From NCBI GenBank assembly GCA_027306715.1, contig DAHUZG010000208.1, positions 1-20,371 on the forward strand: a DNA stretch of 20,371 bases. The letters run 5' to 3'. This document shows positions 1 to 6,574 of the stretch, one piece after another. Under the pieces are notes generated by a model. It was given only the letters and a program-made list of their open reading frames with translations, was not told where the DNA came from and did not search any database. Position 1 is the first letter of the stretch, and each line of letters begins with the position of its first letter. The position numbers and the translations under genes were made by a program. This stretch comes from Acidimicrobiaceae bacterium. Lineage in GTDB: Bacteria; Actinomycetota; Acidimicrobiia; Acidimicrobiales; Bog-793.

Positions 1-972
1 GAGCACCTCGGTGCCCGGCGGCTGAGCGCCATCCCCCCGGGCTCCGCCGACCCCGTCCGCGCCGACATGGCGCCTCGGGGGCTCAGTCGGGCGCTTTCCT
101 CCGCGCGCAGCAGGAGCGCTGCGAGCAGAGCTCGCCGCGTCCGCCGGCAGTGACGTTGCGGCAGCCGGCCCGCGGCGCGGCCTGCGAGCCTCGGCCAGGC
201 TCGCCCAGACCCGGCCGAGCGCGTAGTCGAGGGCGCTGAAGGTGCCGACGAAGAAGCCGATCGGCCAGCTCGTCGCGTACGAGCACGCGATAGCCAGCCA
301 GATCGTCACCAGGGCGATGACGACCGAGGCAGCCATCGCTGCCCCCGGGCGCGCCACCGTCGCCCTCGCCGCCGCCGGGGGGCCGATCATCAGGCTGAAG
401 ATCAAGAGCGCACCGACGACGGGAACGGTCATCGCCGTCGACAGTGCCAGCACGACGAGGAAGACCGACTCGACGCGTGTGGGGCGGAGGCCGCGGGCCT
501 CGGCGATCTCCGGGAGGACGGAGCTGAGCAGGAGGGGACGGTAAAGGGCCGCGACGGCAAGAAGACAGGCAGCAGCGAGGGCTCCGACCGGAACCAGCTC
601 GGAGGTGCTGACGCCGAGGACCTCGCCGAAGAGCAGCGAGAAGATCTCGGGCTGGTACTCGCTCGTCTGGCTGAGGAAGGCCGCTCCGAGTGCGAGCATC
701 AGCACGAGCGCCAGCGCCGTGGCGACGTCGCGGCGCCCGCGCCGACCGAGCCAGGTGATGCCGAGGGCGGAGGCGACGGCGAAAACTCCGAGTCCGATCA
801 GGGTGTTCAGGCCGATCAGGGTGGCGCCGGCTGCGCCGGCGAAGGCGCCGTTAGGGATCGCGTGGGCGGCGAAGGCCGAGCCGCGCAGCACGACGAAGAA
901 GCCGACCACGCCGGCGACGACGGCGACGACGCTCGACACCACCCAGGCGTTGACCATGAACGGGGCGAGCAT
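1..972 (-). CDS. Metal ABC transporter permease, second of two (ZnuB/ABC-3 family), 3' end off the left edge
   Basis: Integral membrane subunit of a zinc/manganese-type importer (ABC-3 permease family). Reading the minus strand from ATG at 972, the frame stays open to base 1 (324 codons, no stop), so the gene is partial. Residues 1 to about 264 give several hydrophobic helices and family features: a polar LRGSAFAAHA-type stretch near residue 30, EIFSLLFGEVLGVS near 109-122, and a late MTVPVVGALLIFSLMIGPPAAA segment at about 181-202, matching the conserved 'GxLLxxAxLxxPaA' region. The start lies 2 nt after the stop of the upstream permease, with AGGGCAGG overlapping that stop as ribosome binding site. 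After residue 264 the protein becomes a Pro/Ala/Arg-rich tail of at least 60 residues. That tail may be genuine, or read-through into poorly structured sequence before an unseen stop. The family call is firm; the metal is inferred from the zur neighbour. Confidence 0.88.
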   Translation of the reverse strand, partial: MLAPFMVNAWVVSSVVAVVAGVVGFFVVLRGSAFAAHAIPNGAFAGAAGATLIGLNTLIGLGVFAVASALGITWLGRRGRRDVATALALVLMLALGAAFLSQTSEYQPEIFSLLFGEVLGVSTSELVPVGALAAACLLAVAALYRPLLLSSVLPEIAEARGLRPTRVESVFLVVLALSTAMTVPVVGALLIFSLMIGPPAAARATVARPGAAMAASVVIALVTIWLAIACSYATSWPIGFFVGTFSALDYALGRVWASLAEARRPRRGPAAATSLPADAASSARSAPAARGGKRPTEPPRRHVGADGVGGARGDGAQPPGTEVL

Positions 973-974
973 CG

Positions 975-1952
975 CTACCTGCCCTGCCGGCGGCGGCCGC
1001 TCGTGCGGGGCCCGGCCGCAAGGGTCCCAGCCGCAGCCGGGGTGCCGGGCAGGGCCGCGGCCTCCTGGACGGTAGCCGGGGGCCTCGCCGTCCGCGAGCC
1101 GGAGCGCTCGCGCCGTCCTGCGAGCCCGGAGCCGGTGTAGACGACGAAGACCAGGGCGACGATGAAGAAGCTGACCGGCAGCCCGTTGCCGCCGCTCCAG
1201 TCGGCGCTGTAGTACGCGAGCAGGATCCCCAAAGAGGTCGTCCCCACGCCGATCGCCGCCGACCAGATCATCACCAGCGACAGCCGGCGGGTGAACCGCA
1301 GCGCAGCCGCAGCGGGGCCGATCAGCAGCGCCGTCGACAGGATGGCGCCGATGGCGATCGAGGACAGCCCGACGGCGAGGGCGAGAGCGAGCATCTGGCC
1401 GAGCCCGACGAGGCGGATCCGCACGCCCTTGGCGGCAGCGAGGTCACCGCTCACCGAGGAGAGCACGAGCGGCCGGTAGAGGGCGGCCACGATGGTGAGC
1501 GCGCCGGCGCCGAAGCCGGCGACCACCGGGATGGTGGAGGACGTCACAGCGAATATGGAGCCGAACAGGATCTGCTGCGTCGCCCCCGTCGTTGCCGAGA
1601 CCGTCGTCTCGAGGTAGAGGAACAGCGAGGCGAGGCCGATCGAGAGCCCGAGCACGATGCCAGTCGCCAGGTCGCGGCGGCGAGGGTCATGCACGCCGAT
1701 GAGCTCGACCGCCCCGGCGCCGGCGACGGCGCCGGCAACGAAGCCGAGGAACGGGTTGACGCCGGCGAGAAGCAGCCCCGAACCGCCCGTCGCCGCCGAC
1801 TCGGTGAGGGCGTGGCCGGCGAACGACTGTCCACGAAGAACCGTGAGGACGCCCACCACCGCCGAGACGAGAGCGACGGCGCTCCCGATCCCGAGCGCCA
1901 TCTGAACCTCGGAGTTCGAGAAGAAGCCCGGCTCGAACAGCCAGGTCAGCAC
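975..1952 (-). CDS. znuB: Metal ABC transporter permease, first of two (ZnuB/ABC-3 family)
   Basis: Membrane permease of the zinc/manganese importer, 325 aa, starting at GTG 1952 behind a strong GAGGAGG at 5 nt spacing. It follows the ATPase gene by 17 nt. The protein has about eight hydrophobic segments. Recognisable ABC-3 permease signatures are VLRGQSFAGHALTESAATGG near residues 39-58 and SSIAIGAILSTALLIGPAAAALRF near 198-221. The last ~50 residues (after VFVVYTGSGLAG) are a hydrophilic Arg/Ala/Pro/Thr tail with no helix, so the core is about 275 residues, the usual family length. Two different permeases downstream of one ATPase suggest a heterodimeric channel, as in several actinobacterial and Gram-positive metal importers. 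Zinc is inferred from zur; manganese is not excluded. Confidence 0.9.
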   Translation of the reverse strand: MLTWLFEPGFFSNSEVQMALGIGSAVALVSAVVGVLTVLRGQSFAGHALTESAATGGSGLLLAGVNPFLGFVAGAVAGAGAVELIGVHDPRRRDLATGIVLGLSIGLASLFLYLETTVSATTGATQQILFGSIFAVTSSTIPVVAGFGAGALTIVAALYRPLVLSSVSGDLAAAKGVRIRLVGLGQMLALALAVGLSSIAIGAILSTALLIGPAAAALRFTRRLSLVMIWSAAIGVGTTSLGILLAYYSADWSGGNGLPVSFFIVALVFVVYTGSGLAGRRERSGSRTARPPATVQEAAALPGTPAAAGTLAAGPRTSGRRRQGR

Positions 1953-1970
1953 TACGACCTCCTCGCCGCT

Positions 1971-2870
1971 TCAGCTGCCGGCGCGGGAGGGCGCTGGGGC
2001 CGCCACCTCGCCGGGCTCGTCGTGGTCTAAGACGGCGTCCGGCGAGGCGACGACGATCACCCGGCCGTGCACCCGCAGCACGTCGACGTGGTGCCCATAG
2101 AGCCTGGTAAGGACGTCGCTTCGGATGACCTCGTCGGTGCTGCCGGCGACGGCGCGGCCGCCGGCCAGGTAGACGACGCGATCCATCACCGGGAGCAGCT
2201 GGTTGATGTCGTGCGACGACAGCAGCACGGCGATCCGCCGCTCGACCCCGAGCCGGTGGAGCAGATCGACCACCTCCTGGCCGCTGCGCAGGTCGAGGTT
2301 GGCCAGGGGCTCGTCGAGCAGCAACAGCTGGGGCCGGCCGGCCAGGGCGTGGGCGATCAGCACCCGCTGCTGCTCGCCTCCCGAGAGCCGCCCGACGCGG
2401 AAGTCGGCGAATGCGGCGGCACCAACGGCGTCGAGAAGCTCGTCGACGAGATCGTGGCGCGCGGCCGAGGGAAGGCGCGGGCCAAGGCGCTCCCCGTCGG
2501 CGCCGAGCTCGACGAGATCCCGGGCCCGAAGCGGCAGATCGGGGTCGAGCAGCACCTTCTGCGGCACGTAGCCCACCGGGACCTTGCGGTTCGGGCCGAC
2601 AAGGCGGGGTGCGCCGACCGGGACCCCGGCGAGGCGGATCCGTCCGGAGGCGGGGCGCTGCAGGCCGAGGATCGTGCGCAAGAGCGTCGTCTTGCCAGCG
2701 CCGTTGGTCCCGATCAGGCCGACGAGCTCACCGGCGCCGACCGAGAAGCTGACCTCATCGAGCACGACGCGCCCGGCGAGCACGGTGCTCACGCCGTCGA
2801 GCTCGAGCAGGGGGGAGCCCGACGGCAAGGGGCCCGCTCCCGCGCTCGCCGCCGGCCTACCGCTCGTCAT
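1971..2870 (-). CDS. znuC: Metal ABC transporter ATPase (ZnuC family)
   Basis: Cytoplasmic ATPase that powers the metal importer, 299 aa from ATG 2870. Motifs in order: Walker A GTNGAGKTT (54-62), Q-loop GYVPQ (100-104), signature LSGGEQQR (162-169), Walker B LLLLDEP with D186-E187, D-loop NLD, and the switch histidine in SSHD (H220). The order and spacing match the ZnuC/MntB family. The N-terminal ~20 residues (TSGRPAASAGAGPLPSGSP) are low-complexity and precede the first strand. The start was chosen because ATG 2870 overlaps the TGA of the binding-protein gene (ATGA, 2867-2870), typical of translational coupling; an open frame continues upstream to 3770 but is only the antisense-phase shadow of the binding protein. 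After the H-loop, about 80 residues include a C-terminal GHHVDVLRVHGRV segment with two histidines, common in this family. Confidence 0.93.
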   Translation of the reverse strand: MTSGRPAASAGAGPLPSGSPLLELDGVSTVLAGRVVLDEVSFSVGAGELVGLIGTNGAGKTTLLRTILGLQRPASGRIRLAGVPVGAPRLVGPNRKVPVGYVPQKVLLDPDLPLRARDLVELGADGERLGPRLPSAARHDLVDELLDAVGAAAFADFRVGRLSGGEQQRVLIAHALAGRPQLLLLDEPLANLDLRSGQEVVDLLHRLGVERRIAVLLSSHDINQLLPVMDRVVYLAGGRAVAGSTDEVIRSDVLTRLYGHHVDVLRVHGRVIVVASPDAVLDHDEPGEVAAPAPSRAGS

Positions 2871-3910
2871 CGCCGCGGAGCGGGCCCGAGCCGCGTCGTT
2901 GACGTCTTGTCGAGGACCGCCCGCTCGATCGCCTCGGTCTCGGCGAGCATCCAGCTCTGGTAGTCGTAGCCCGGTGTCGGCATCGTCTCGTAAACGCCCA
3001 CCACCGGGACGCCTGCCCGGAGGGCGTCGGCGCGGATCGAGACCGTGAGCGAGTTGACGACCTGCACGTTGTAGGCAAAGAGCCGAACCTGGTGGCGGGC
3101 GAGGAGGCGCTGCTGCAGCGCCACGTCCTGTGGCGTCGGGTCGTTGCCGTTCATCACGTCCGCCTGGAAGCGGAAAGGCGTCTTCACGACAATGCCCATC
3201 GCCTCGAGGAGATCGTCGGCGACCGGCTCGCTGACCGCTGCCGCCACACCGTGATGCTCCGACCTGAACGACGCCACCGCTGCGTGCCAGCGCCCGAGCG
3301 ACGAGTCGAAACGGGTCACGTTCCCGTGGAAGTACGCCGCCCGGCCCGGCTCGATCGCGGCGAGGTCGTTGCCGAGTGCCTTGGCGACCGCCGGCATCGT
3401 CGCCGCGGCGTACCAGATGTGCGGGTTCGGCGTGCTGTCCGGCAGGTGGAGCAGCTGCTGGACGTCGATCACGCGACGCGAGCGGCTTGGTGAGGCGGCC
3501 TCGAGCCGGTTCATGAACGTGTCGTAGCCGATCCCGTTCTGGATGACGACGGCGGCGCTGCCCACCTCTGCCGCCACGCCGGGGCTCACCTCGTAGGTGT
3601 GCGGGTCGATGTTCGGGTTGTTCTCGATCGAGGTGACGTGAACGTACCGCCCGCCGATCTGGGACGCCACGCTCCCGTACTCGTTCTCGGCGGCAACCAC
3701 GGCAATCGGCGAGCCGGCGGCACGCGTAGACGTCCCGGCAAAGGCTCGCGCACCTGCGGGAAGGCCCCAACCGGCCAGGGCGAGCGCGGCGCCGAGAGGC
3801 GCCACGAGGACAGAGCGCGAGAGCGCCCGCCGCCGGCAGGCACTCCTCGCCGTGCTCCTCGTCCTCCGGCGCCGGCCAACGCCGGGTCGGCGCTTCTTGT
3901 CAGCATTCAC
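2867..3910 (-). CDS. znuA: Metal-binding ABC transporter substrate-binding protein (ZnuA/TroA family)
   Basis: Extracytoplasmic solute-binding protein of the importer, 347 aa from GTG 3910. An unusually long basic N-region (about 34 residues, many Arg) is followed by a hydrophobic signal segment (VLVAPLGAALALAGWG) ending near ARAFA. There is no lipobox cysteine. Cluster A-I metal-binding positions are visible: H104 in DPHTYE, H164 in NPHIW, E228 in SEPVADDLL and E308 in YETMPTPG, at family-typical spacing. A His-rich zinc-chelating loop, common in Zn-specific members, is absent. The GTG start was preferred over the in-frame TTG at 3946 because that TTG is part of a probable -35 box and GTG 3910 sits 7 nt after a -10-like hexamer. 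The gene overlaps the ATPase by ATGA. Control by the divergent Zur is likely. Confidence 0.9.
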   Translation of the reverse strand: MNADKKRRPGVGRRRRTRSTARSACRRRALSRSVLVAPLGAALALAGWGLPAGARAFAGTSTRAAGSPIAVVAAENEYGSVASQIGGRYVHVTSIENNPNIDPHTYEVSPGVAAEVGSAAVVIQNGIGYDTFMNRLEAASPSRSRRVIDVQQLLHLPDSTPNPHIWYAAATMPAVAKALGNDLAAIEPGRAAYFHGNVTRFDSSLGRWHAAVASFRSEHHGVAAAVSEPVADDLLEAMGIVVKTPFRFQADVMNGNDPTPQDVALQQRLLARHQVRLFAYNVQVVNSLTVSIRADALRAGVPVVGVYETMPTPGYDYQSWMLAETEAIERAVLDKTSTTRLGPAPRR

Positions 3911-3917
3911 TACAGGT

Positions 3918-3946
3918 AAGCTAACTGGAAATGGGTGCCGTTGCAA
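3918..3946 (-). promoter_or_regulatory. Probable leaderless promoter of the metal importer operon
   Basis: On the minus strand, TTGCAA (3946-3941) is followed after exactly 17 bp by TAGCTT (3923-3918), and 7 nt later by the GTG start at 3910. The -35 is close to consensus and the -10 fits the actinobacterial TANNNT pattern. Transcription would begin at or next to the start codon, giving a leaderless mRNA. The spacer contains ATTTCCA, which resembles one half of known actinobacterial Zur boxes (TGAAAAT-N-ATTTTCA), but the other half is not preserved. A Zur operator here is therefore plausible, not shown. Confidence 0.5.
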
Positions 3947-3948
3947 TC

Positions 3949-3979
3949 GCGTCGCGTCGCTGCGATCGCCGCGCGACGC
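3949..3979. repeat. Nested inverted repeat between zur and the importer operon
   Basis: GCGTCGCG (3949-3956) and CGCGACGC (3972-3979) are perfect 8-bp inverted arms around a 15-nt spacer, which itself holds the palindrome GCGATCGC (3962-3969). It lies upstream of both divergent genes. It could be an operator, a hairpin in a zur leader, or a chance product of CG-rich sequence. Confidence 0.35.
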
Positions 3980-4046
3980 CGGGGTCAGCGCCGCGGGACA
4001 AAGCCATGAGCTGCCGCATTGGTACTGTCCAAGAGTGCTCGAGGGG

Positions 4047-4121
4047 ATGGACGAGATGACGTGCAGTCCCGAGCGTGGCGCGCGACCAGCGTGCCGCCTG
4101 CCGCAGCGTGGACGAGGGTGA
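4047..4121 (+). CDS. Possible 24-codon upstream ORF coupled to zur
   Basis: ATG 4047 opens a 24-residue frame whose TGA (4119-4121) overlaps the zur start in a GTGA junction. GAGGGG lies directly against the ATG, too close for a normal ribosome binding site; a second in-frame ATG is at 4056. The peptide (MDEMTCSPERG...) has two Cys and several Arg and no recognisable domain. It could couple translation to zur, whose own start has a poorly spaced ribosome binding site, or be accidental. Confidence 0.2.
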   Translation: MDEMTCSPERGARPACRLPQRGRG

Positions 4122-4570
4122 GCGATCCTGAGCGGCGCCCCGGTCGCGCCGCCACGGAGCGGTCCACGCGCCAGAAGCGGGCGCTGGCGGCGGTCCTCGA
4201 CGCCACAGGTGGGTTCCGCTCGGCCAACGAGCTGTTCCTCGAGTTGCGGGCCCGTGGCCAGAACGTCGGCCTCACCACCGTCTACAACCAGCTACGGGCG
4301 CTCGTCGAGCTCGGTGAGGTCGACGCCGTCCGCTCCGACGACGGCGAGACCCGCTACCGCCGCTGCGAGACCGGGCTCCACCACCATCACCTGACCTGCC
4401 GCGTCTGCGGCCGCACGGTCGAGATCCAGGGACCGGAGGTCGAGCACTGGGCAGACGAGATGGCGGCCGAGCACGGCTACGTCGAGGTCAGCCACACCCT
4501 CGAGATCGTCGGCACCTGCGGCAGCTGCGCCGCCGGGGGCCGGCGCGGTGCCTCCCGCTCGGCAGGCTGA
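4118..4570 (+). CDS. zur: Fur-family zinc uptake regulator Zur
   Basis: Dimeric metal-sensing repressor expected to bind operators of zinc uptake genes when zinc-loaded. 150 aa from GTG 4118. The N-terminal winged helix carries RSTRQKRAL (about 15-23) and the recognition-helix stretch NVGLTTVYNQL. The dimerisation/metal half contains HHHHLTCRVCG (H88-H91, C94, C97) and a second structural pair CGSC (C134, C137), so the Cys4 structural zinc site is complete. YRRC and GYVEVSHTLEIVGTC closely follow mycobacterial and Streptomyces Zur. GTG 4118 leaves about 15 residues before RSTRQ, matching Zur of Mycobacterium; GTG 4061 would add 19 poorly conserved residues. It is divergent from the importer operon, the standard arrangement. 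One small oddity is TTVYN where Fur proteins usually have TTVYR. The family and Zur subtype are clear; the regulon is inferred. Confidence 0.93.
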   Translation: MSDPERRPGRAATERSTRQKRALAAVLDATGGFRSANELFLELRARGQNVGLTTVYNQLRALVELGEVDAVRSDDGETRYRRCETGLHHHHLTCRVCGRTVEIQGPEVEHWADEMAAEHGYVEVSHTLEIVGTCGSCAAGGRRGASRSAG

Positions 4571-4573
4571 AGC

Positions 4574-4614
4574 GCCCGGGGCGCCCGGCGATTCCCGGCG
4601 ACGGTGCCCCGGGC
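4574..4614 (+). terminator. Inverted repeat after zur, possible terminator
   Basis: GCCCGGGGC (4574-4582) and GCCCCGGGC (4606-4614) are perfect 9-bp arms about 23 nt apart, starting a few bases after the zur stop; the loop contains further C/G-rich pairing (CCCGGCG twice). There is no U-tract, which is common for terminators in GC-rich actinobacteria. It could end the zur transcript before the exporter operon. Confidence 0.35.
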
Positions 4615-4617
4615 GGC

Positions 4618-4629
4618 TACTCTAAGAGT
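4618..4629 (+). promoter_or_regulatory. Candidate -10/operator element of the exporter operon
   Basis: TACTCT (4618-4623) fits the actinobacterial -10 pattern TANNNT. It overlaps a perfect odd palindrome ACTCT-A-AGAGT (4619-4629), the only A/T-rich spot between zur and the exporter. GGGAG (4639-4643 region) then precedes GTG 4652 at about 8 nt. No convincing -35 is seen. The palindrome over the -10 would suit a repressor site. Confidence 0.3.
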
Positions 4630-4651
4630 CCGACACCCGGGAGATCCTGCA

Positions 4652-6574
4652 GTGCACTGTCAACTTGCGCCTGCTGGCCCGGTGCCGCGCTCCGCCGCCA
4701 GGGCCGAGGCGCGCACCGGCTGGCGTTTCCTGCTGCGCTCGATCGGCCGGAATTGGCCGGTCCTCGGTGCGTCGTTCGGCGCCGCGTTGTGCTGGACGGC
4801 GATCGTCGTCGCCGTCCCGGAGCTGATCGGCGCCGCAGTCAACGTCGGCATCGTCGGTCACGACGAGGGCCGGCTGCTCGTCTTCGCCGCCGGCATCGCC
4901 GTCCTCGGCCTGCTCCAGGCCGCCAGCTCCTCGCTGCGGCGCTGGACGAACGGGCTCGCCTCGCGCCGGCTCGAGGCTGAGCTGCGCCAGCGATTCTTCG
5001 CCAAGCTGCTGCGCCTCGAGGTCGCGTACCACGACGAGGTCAACCGCGGCCAGCTCCTCTCCCGGCTGACGAGCGACCTGTTCCAGATCCAGGCCTTCGT
5101 CTCCTCGACGCCGGCCTGGACGGCCAACGTCGTCGTCGTGGTCGTCGTCGCCGTCGTGCTGCTGCTCACCAACCCCCTCCTCGCCGGCGTCACCCTCGTC
5201 GGGCTTCCCTTCGTGGCGTTCGCCTCGAAGCAATTCTCTTCGGCCGTGCGCCCCACCATCTCCCGGCTGCAAGCCGAGCGGGGAAACCTCGCCGGGATCG
5301 TCGAAGAGGCGGTGAGCGGCGTGCGAACCGTGAAGGGCTTCGGCAGCGAGGCGCTCCTCGACTCCCGCCTCGGCGCCCAGGCGGACGCCGTGCGCGACGA
5401 GGCGATGCGGATCGTGCGGCTGCGGACGCGGTTCATCCCGGTCGTGGCCACGGTGCCGCTGCTCGGGCTGGTGGCGCTCAACTGGCTCGGAGGGGCGCTC
5501 GTGCTCGAGCACCATCTGAGCGTCGGCGGCCTGCTCGCCTTCAACGCCTATGTCGGAGTGATCACCCCGCCCGTGCAGTCGATCGGCGGTTACATCGTGC
5601 TCGGCCAGCGGGCGGTGGTGTCGGCCCGACGGCTGCGCAGCGTCCTGCAGCGCACGCCGGCCATCGGCGAGCCCCGCGAGGCCGAACCGCTCCCCCCCGG
5701 CCTCGGCTCGCTCGCCTTCGAGCAGGTCCGCTTCGGCTACCGCGGCGCCGCCCCGATCTTCAAGGCGCTCGACCTCGCCATCACCGGCGGCGAGGTCGTC
5801 GCCCTCGTCGGCCCCACCGGCAGCGGCAAGAGCACGCTCTTGTCGCTCGTGGCGCGCCTGTACGACTGCGATGCCGGCACGGTCCGCCTCGACGGCGCCG
5901 ACCTCCGTCGGCTCTCGCTCAAGGCGCTGCGCGCCTCGATCGCGGTCGTCTTCGAGGACAACTTCCTCTTCGACGACTCCGTGCGCGCCAACCTCTCGCT
6001 CGGGCATGACGTGACCGACGCCCAGCTGCGCCGCGCCCTCGAGCTCTCCCGCGCCAGCGAGTTCGTCGACTCGTTGCCTGAGGGGCTCGACACCGAGATC
6101 GGCGAGCGCGGGCTGACGCTCTCCGGCGGCCAGCGCCAGCGGCTGGCGCTCGCACGGGCGCTCGTCGCCGAGCCGCGGGTGCTGATGCTCGACGACGCCA
6201 CCTCGGCCGTCGACGCCGCCAACGAGCAGGCGATCGTCAGCGCGCTCGCGAGGGAGCGCCGCGGGCGGACGACGCTGATCGTCTCGCACCGTCCGGCGAC
6301 GATCGCTGCCGCGGGGCGAGTCGTCCTGCTCGACGCCGGAGCCGTCGTCGCCGCCGGCACCCACGAGGAGCTGTTGGCCTCCTGCCCGCGCTATGGCGAG
6401 GTGCTCGCCCTCGCCAGCACATCCCTCGCCAGCACATCCGGCGCCAGCACATCCGCCGCCAGCCGACCCTCCGCGGCGCACTCGCCGGGGCCGGCGGCCA
6501 CCAACTGCTGCGCCGGAGCCAACTGCTGCGCCGGAACCAACTCCGCAGCCGGAAGCGAGGGGTCGAGATGCTGA
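4652..6574 (+). CDS. Half-size ABC exporter, subunit A (degenerate-site subunit)
   Basis: Membrane ABC exporter of the type I (MsbA/LmrA-like) fold, 640 aa. Residues ~20-310 are the six-helix transmembrane domain, including YHDEVNRGQLLSRLTSD, the usual coupling region. The ATPase domain has Walker A GPTGSGKS (387-394), a Q-loop with Glu instead of Gln (VFED, E435), canonical signature LSGGQ (490-494), Walker B LMLDD with Asp515 instead of the catalytic Glu, and H-loop H546. E435 and D515 mark a hydrolysis-impaired site, as in one subunit of heterodimeric exporters such as TM287/288 and BmrCD. GTG 4652 was chosen for the GGGAG 8 nt upstream; an in-frame GTG at 4604 lies in the hairpin. The last ~55 residues are repeats with three NCC/NSA units and five cysteines. 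The TGA overlaps the next gene's ATG. Substrate unknown. Confidence 0.9.
   Translation: MHCQLAPAGPVPRSAARAEARTGWRFLLRSIGRNWPVLGASFGAALCWTAIVVAVPELIGAAVNVGIVGHDEGRLLVFAAGIAVLGLLQAASSSLRRWTNGLASRRLEAELRQRFFAKLLRLEVAYHDEVNRGQLLSRLTSDLFQIQAFVSSTPAWTANVVVVVVVAVVLLLTNPLLAGVTLVGLPFVAFASKQFSSAVRPTISRLQAERGNLAGIVEEAVSGVRTVKGFGSEALLDSRLGAQADAVRDEAMRIVRLRTRFIPVVATVPLLGLVALNWLGGALVLEHHLSVGGLLAFNAYVGVITPPVQSIGGYIVLGQRAVVSARRLRSVLQRTPAIGEPREAEPLPPGLGSLAFEQVRFGYRGAAPIFKALDLAITGGEVVALVGPTGSGKSTLLSLVARLYDCDAGTVRLDGADLRRLSLKALRASIAVVFEDNFLFDDSVRANLSLGHDVTDAQLRRALELSRASEFVDSLPEGLDTEIGERGLTLSGGQRQRLALARALVAEPRVLMLDDATSAVDAANEQAIVSALARERRGRTTLIVSHRPATIAAAGRVVLLDAGAVVAAGTHEELLASCPRYGEVLALASTSLASTSGASTSAASRPSAAHSPGPAATNCCAGANCCAGTNSAAGSEGSRC
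6410..6469 (+). repeat. 15-bp tandem repeat in the exporter A tail
   Basis: Three near-identical 15-bp units (6410-6424, 6425-6439, 6440-6454; core CGCCAGCACATCC) plus a degenerate fourth (6455-6469) encode LASTS, LASTS, GASTS, AASRP. The unit length is a multiple of three, so copy number can change without breaking the frame. It lies after the last conserved residues of the ATPase domain. Confidence 0.85.
6501..6554 (+). repeat. 18-bp tandem repeat encoding Cys-Cys units
   Basis: Units at 6501-6518 and 6519-6536 differ by one base (CCAACTGCTGCGCCGGAG/A); a third at 6537-6554 is diverged. They encode NCCAGA, NCCAGT and NSAAGS, so two Cys-Cys pairs are followed by a unit in which the cysteines are lost. 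Directly upstream of the subunit B start and its ribosome binding site. Confidence 0.85.

Noticed and set aside
2871..3770. N-terminal 300-codon extension of the metal ATPase frame.
   Set aside because: It runs in another frame over the binding-protein gene and is Arg-rich noise; the ATGA overlap at 2867-2870 marks the true start.
3924..3946. A full Zur box in the importer promoter.
   Set aside because: Only one half (ATTTCCA) resembles the 7-1-7 consensus; the second half matches at about two of seven positions.
6410..6554. Tandem repeats considered as a CRISPR or minisatellite array.
   Set aside because: Units are 15 and 18 bp without spacers, in frame, and lie inside a coding sequence; they are coding tandem repeats.
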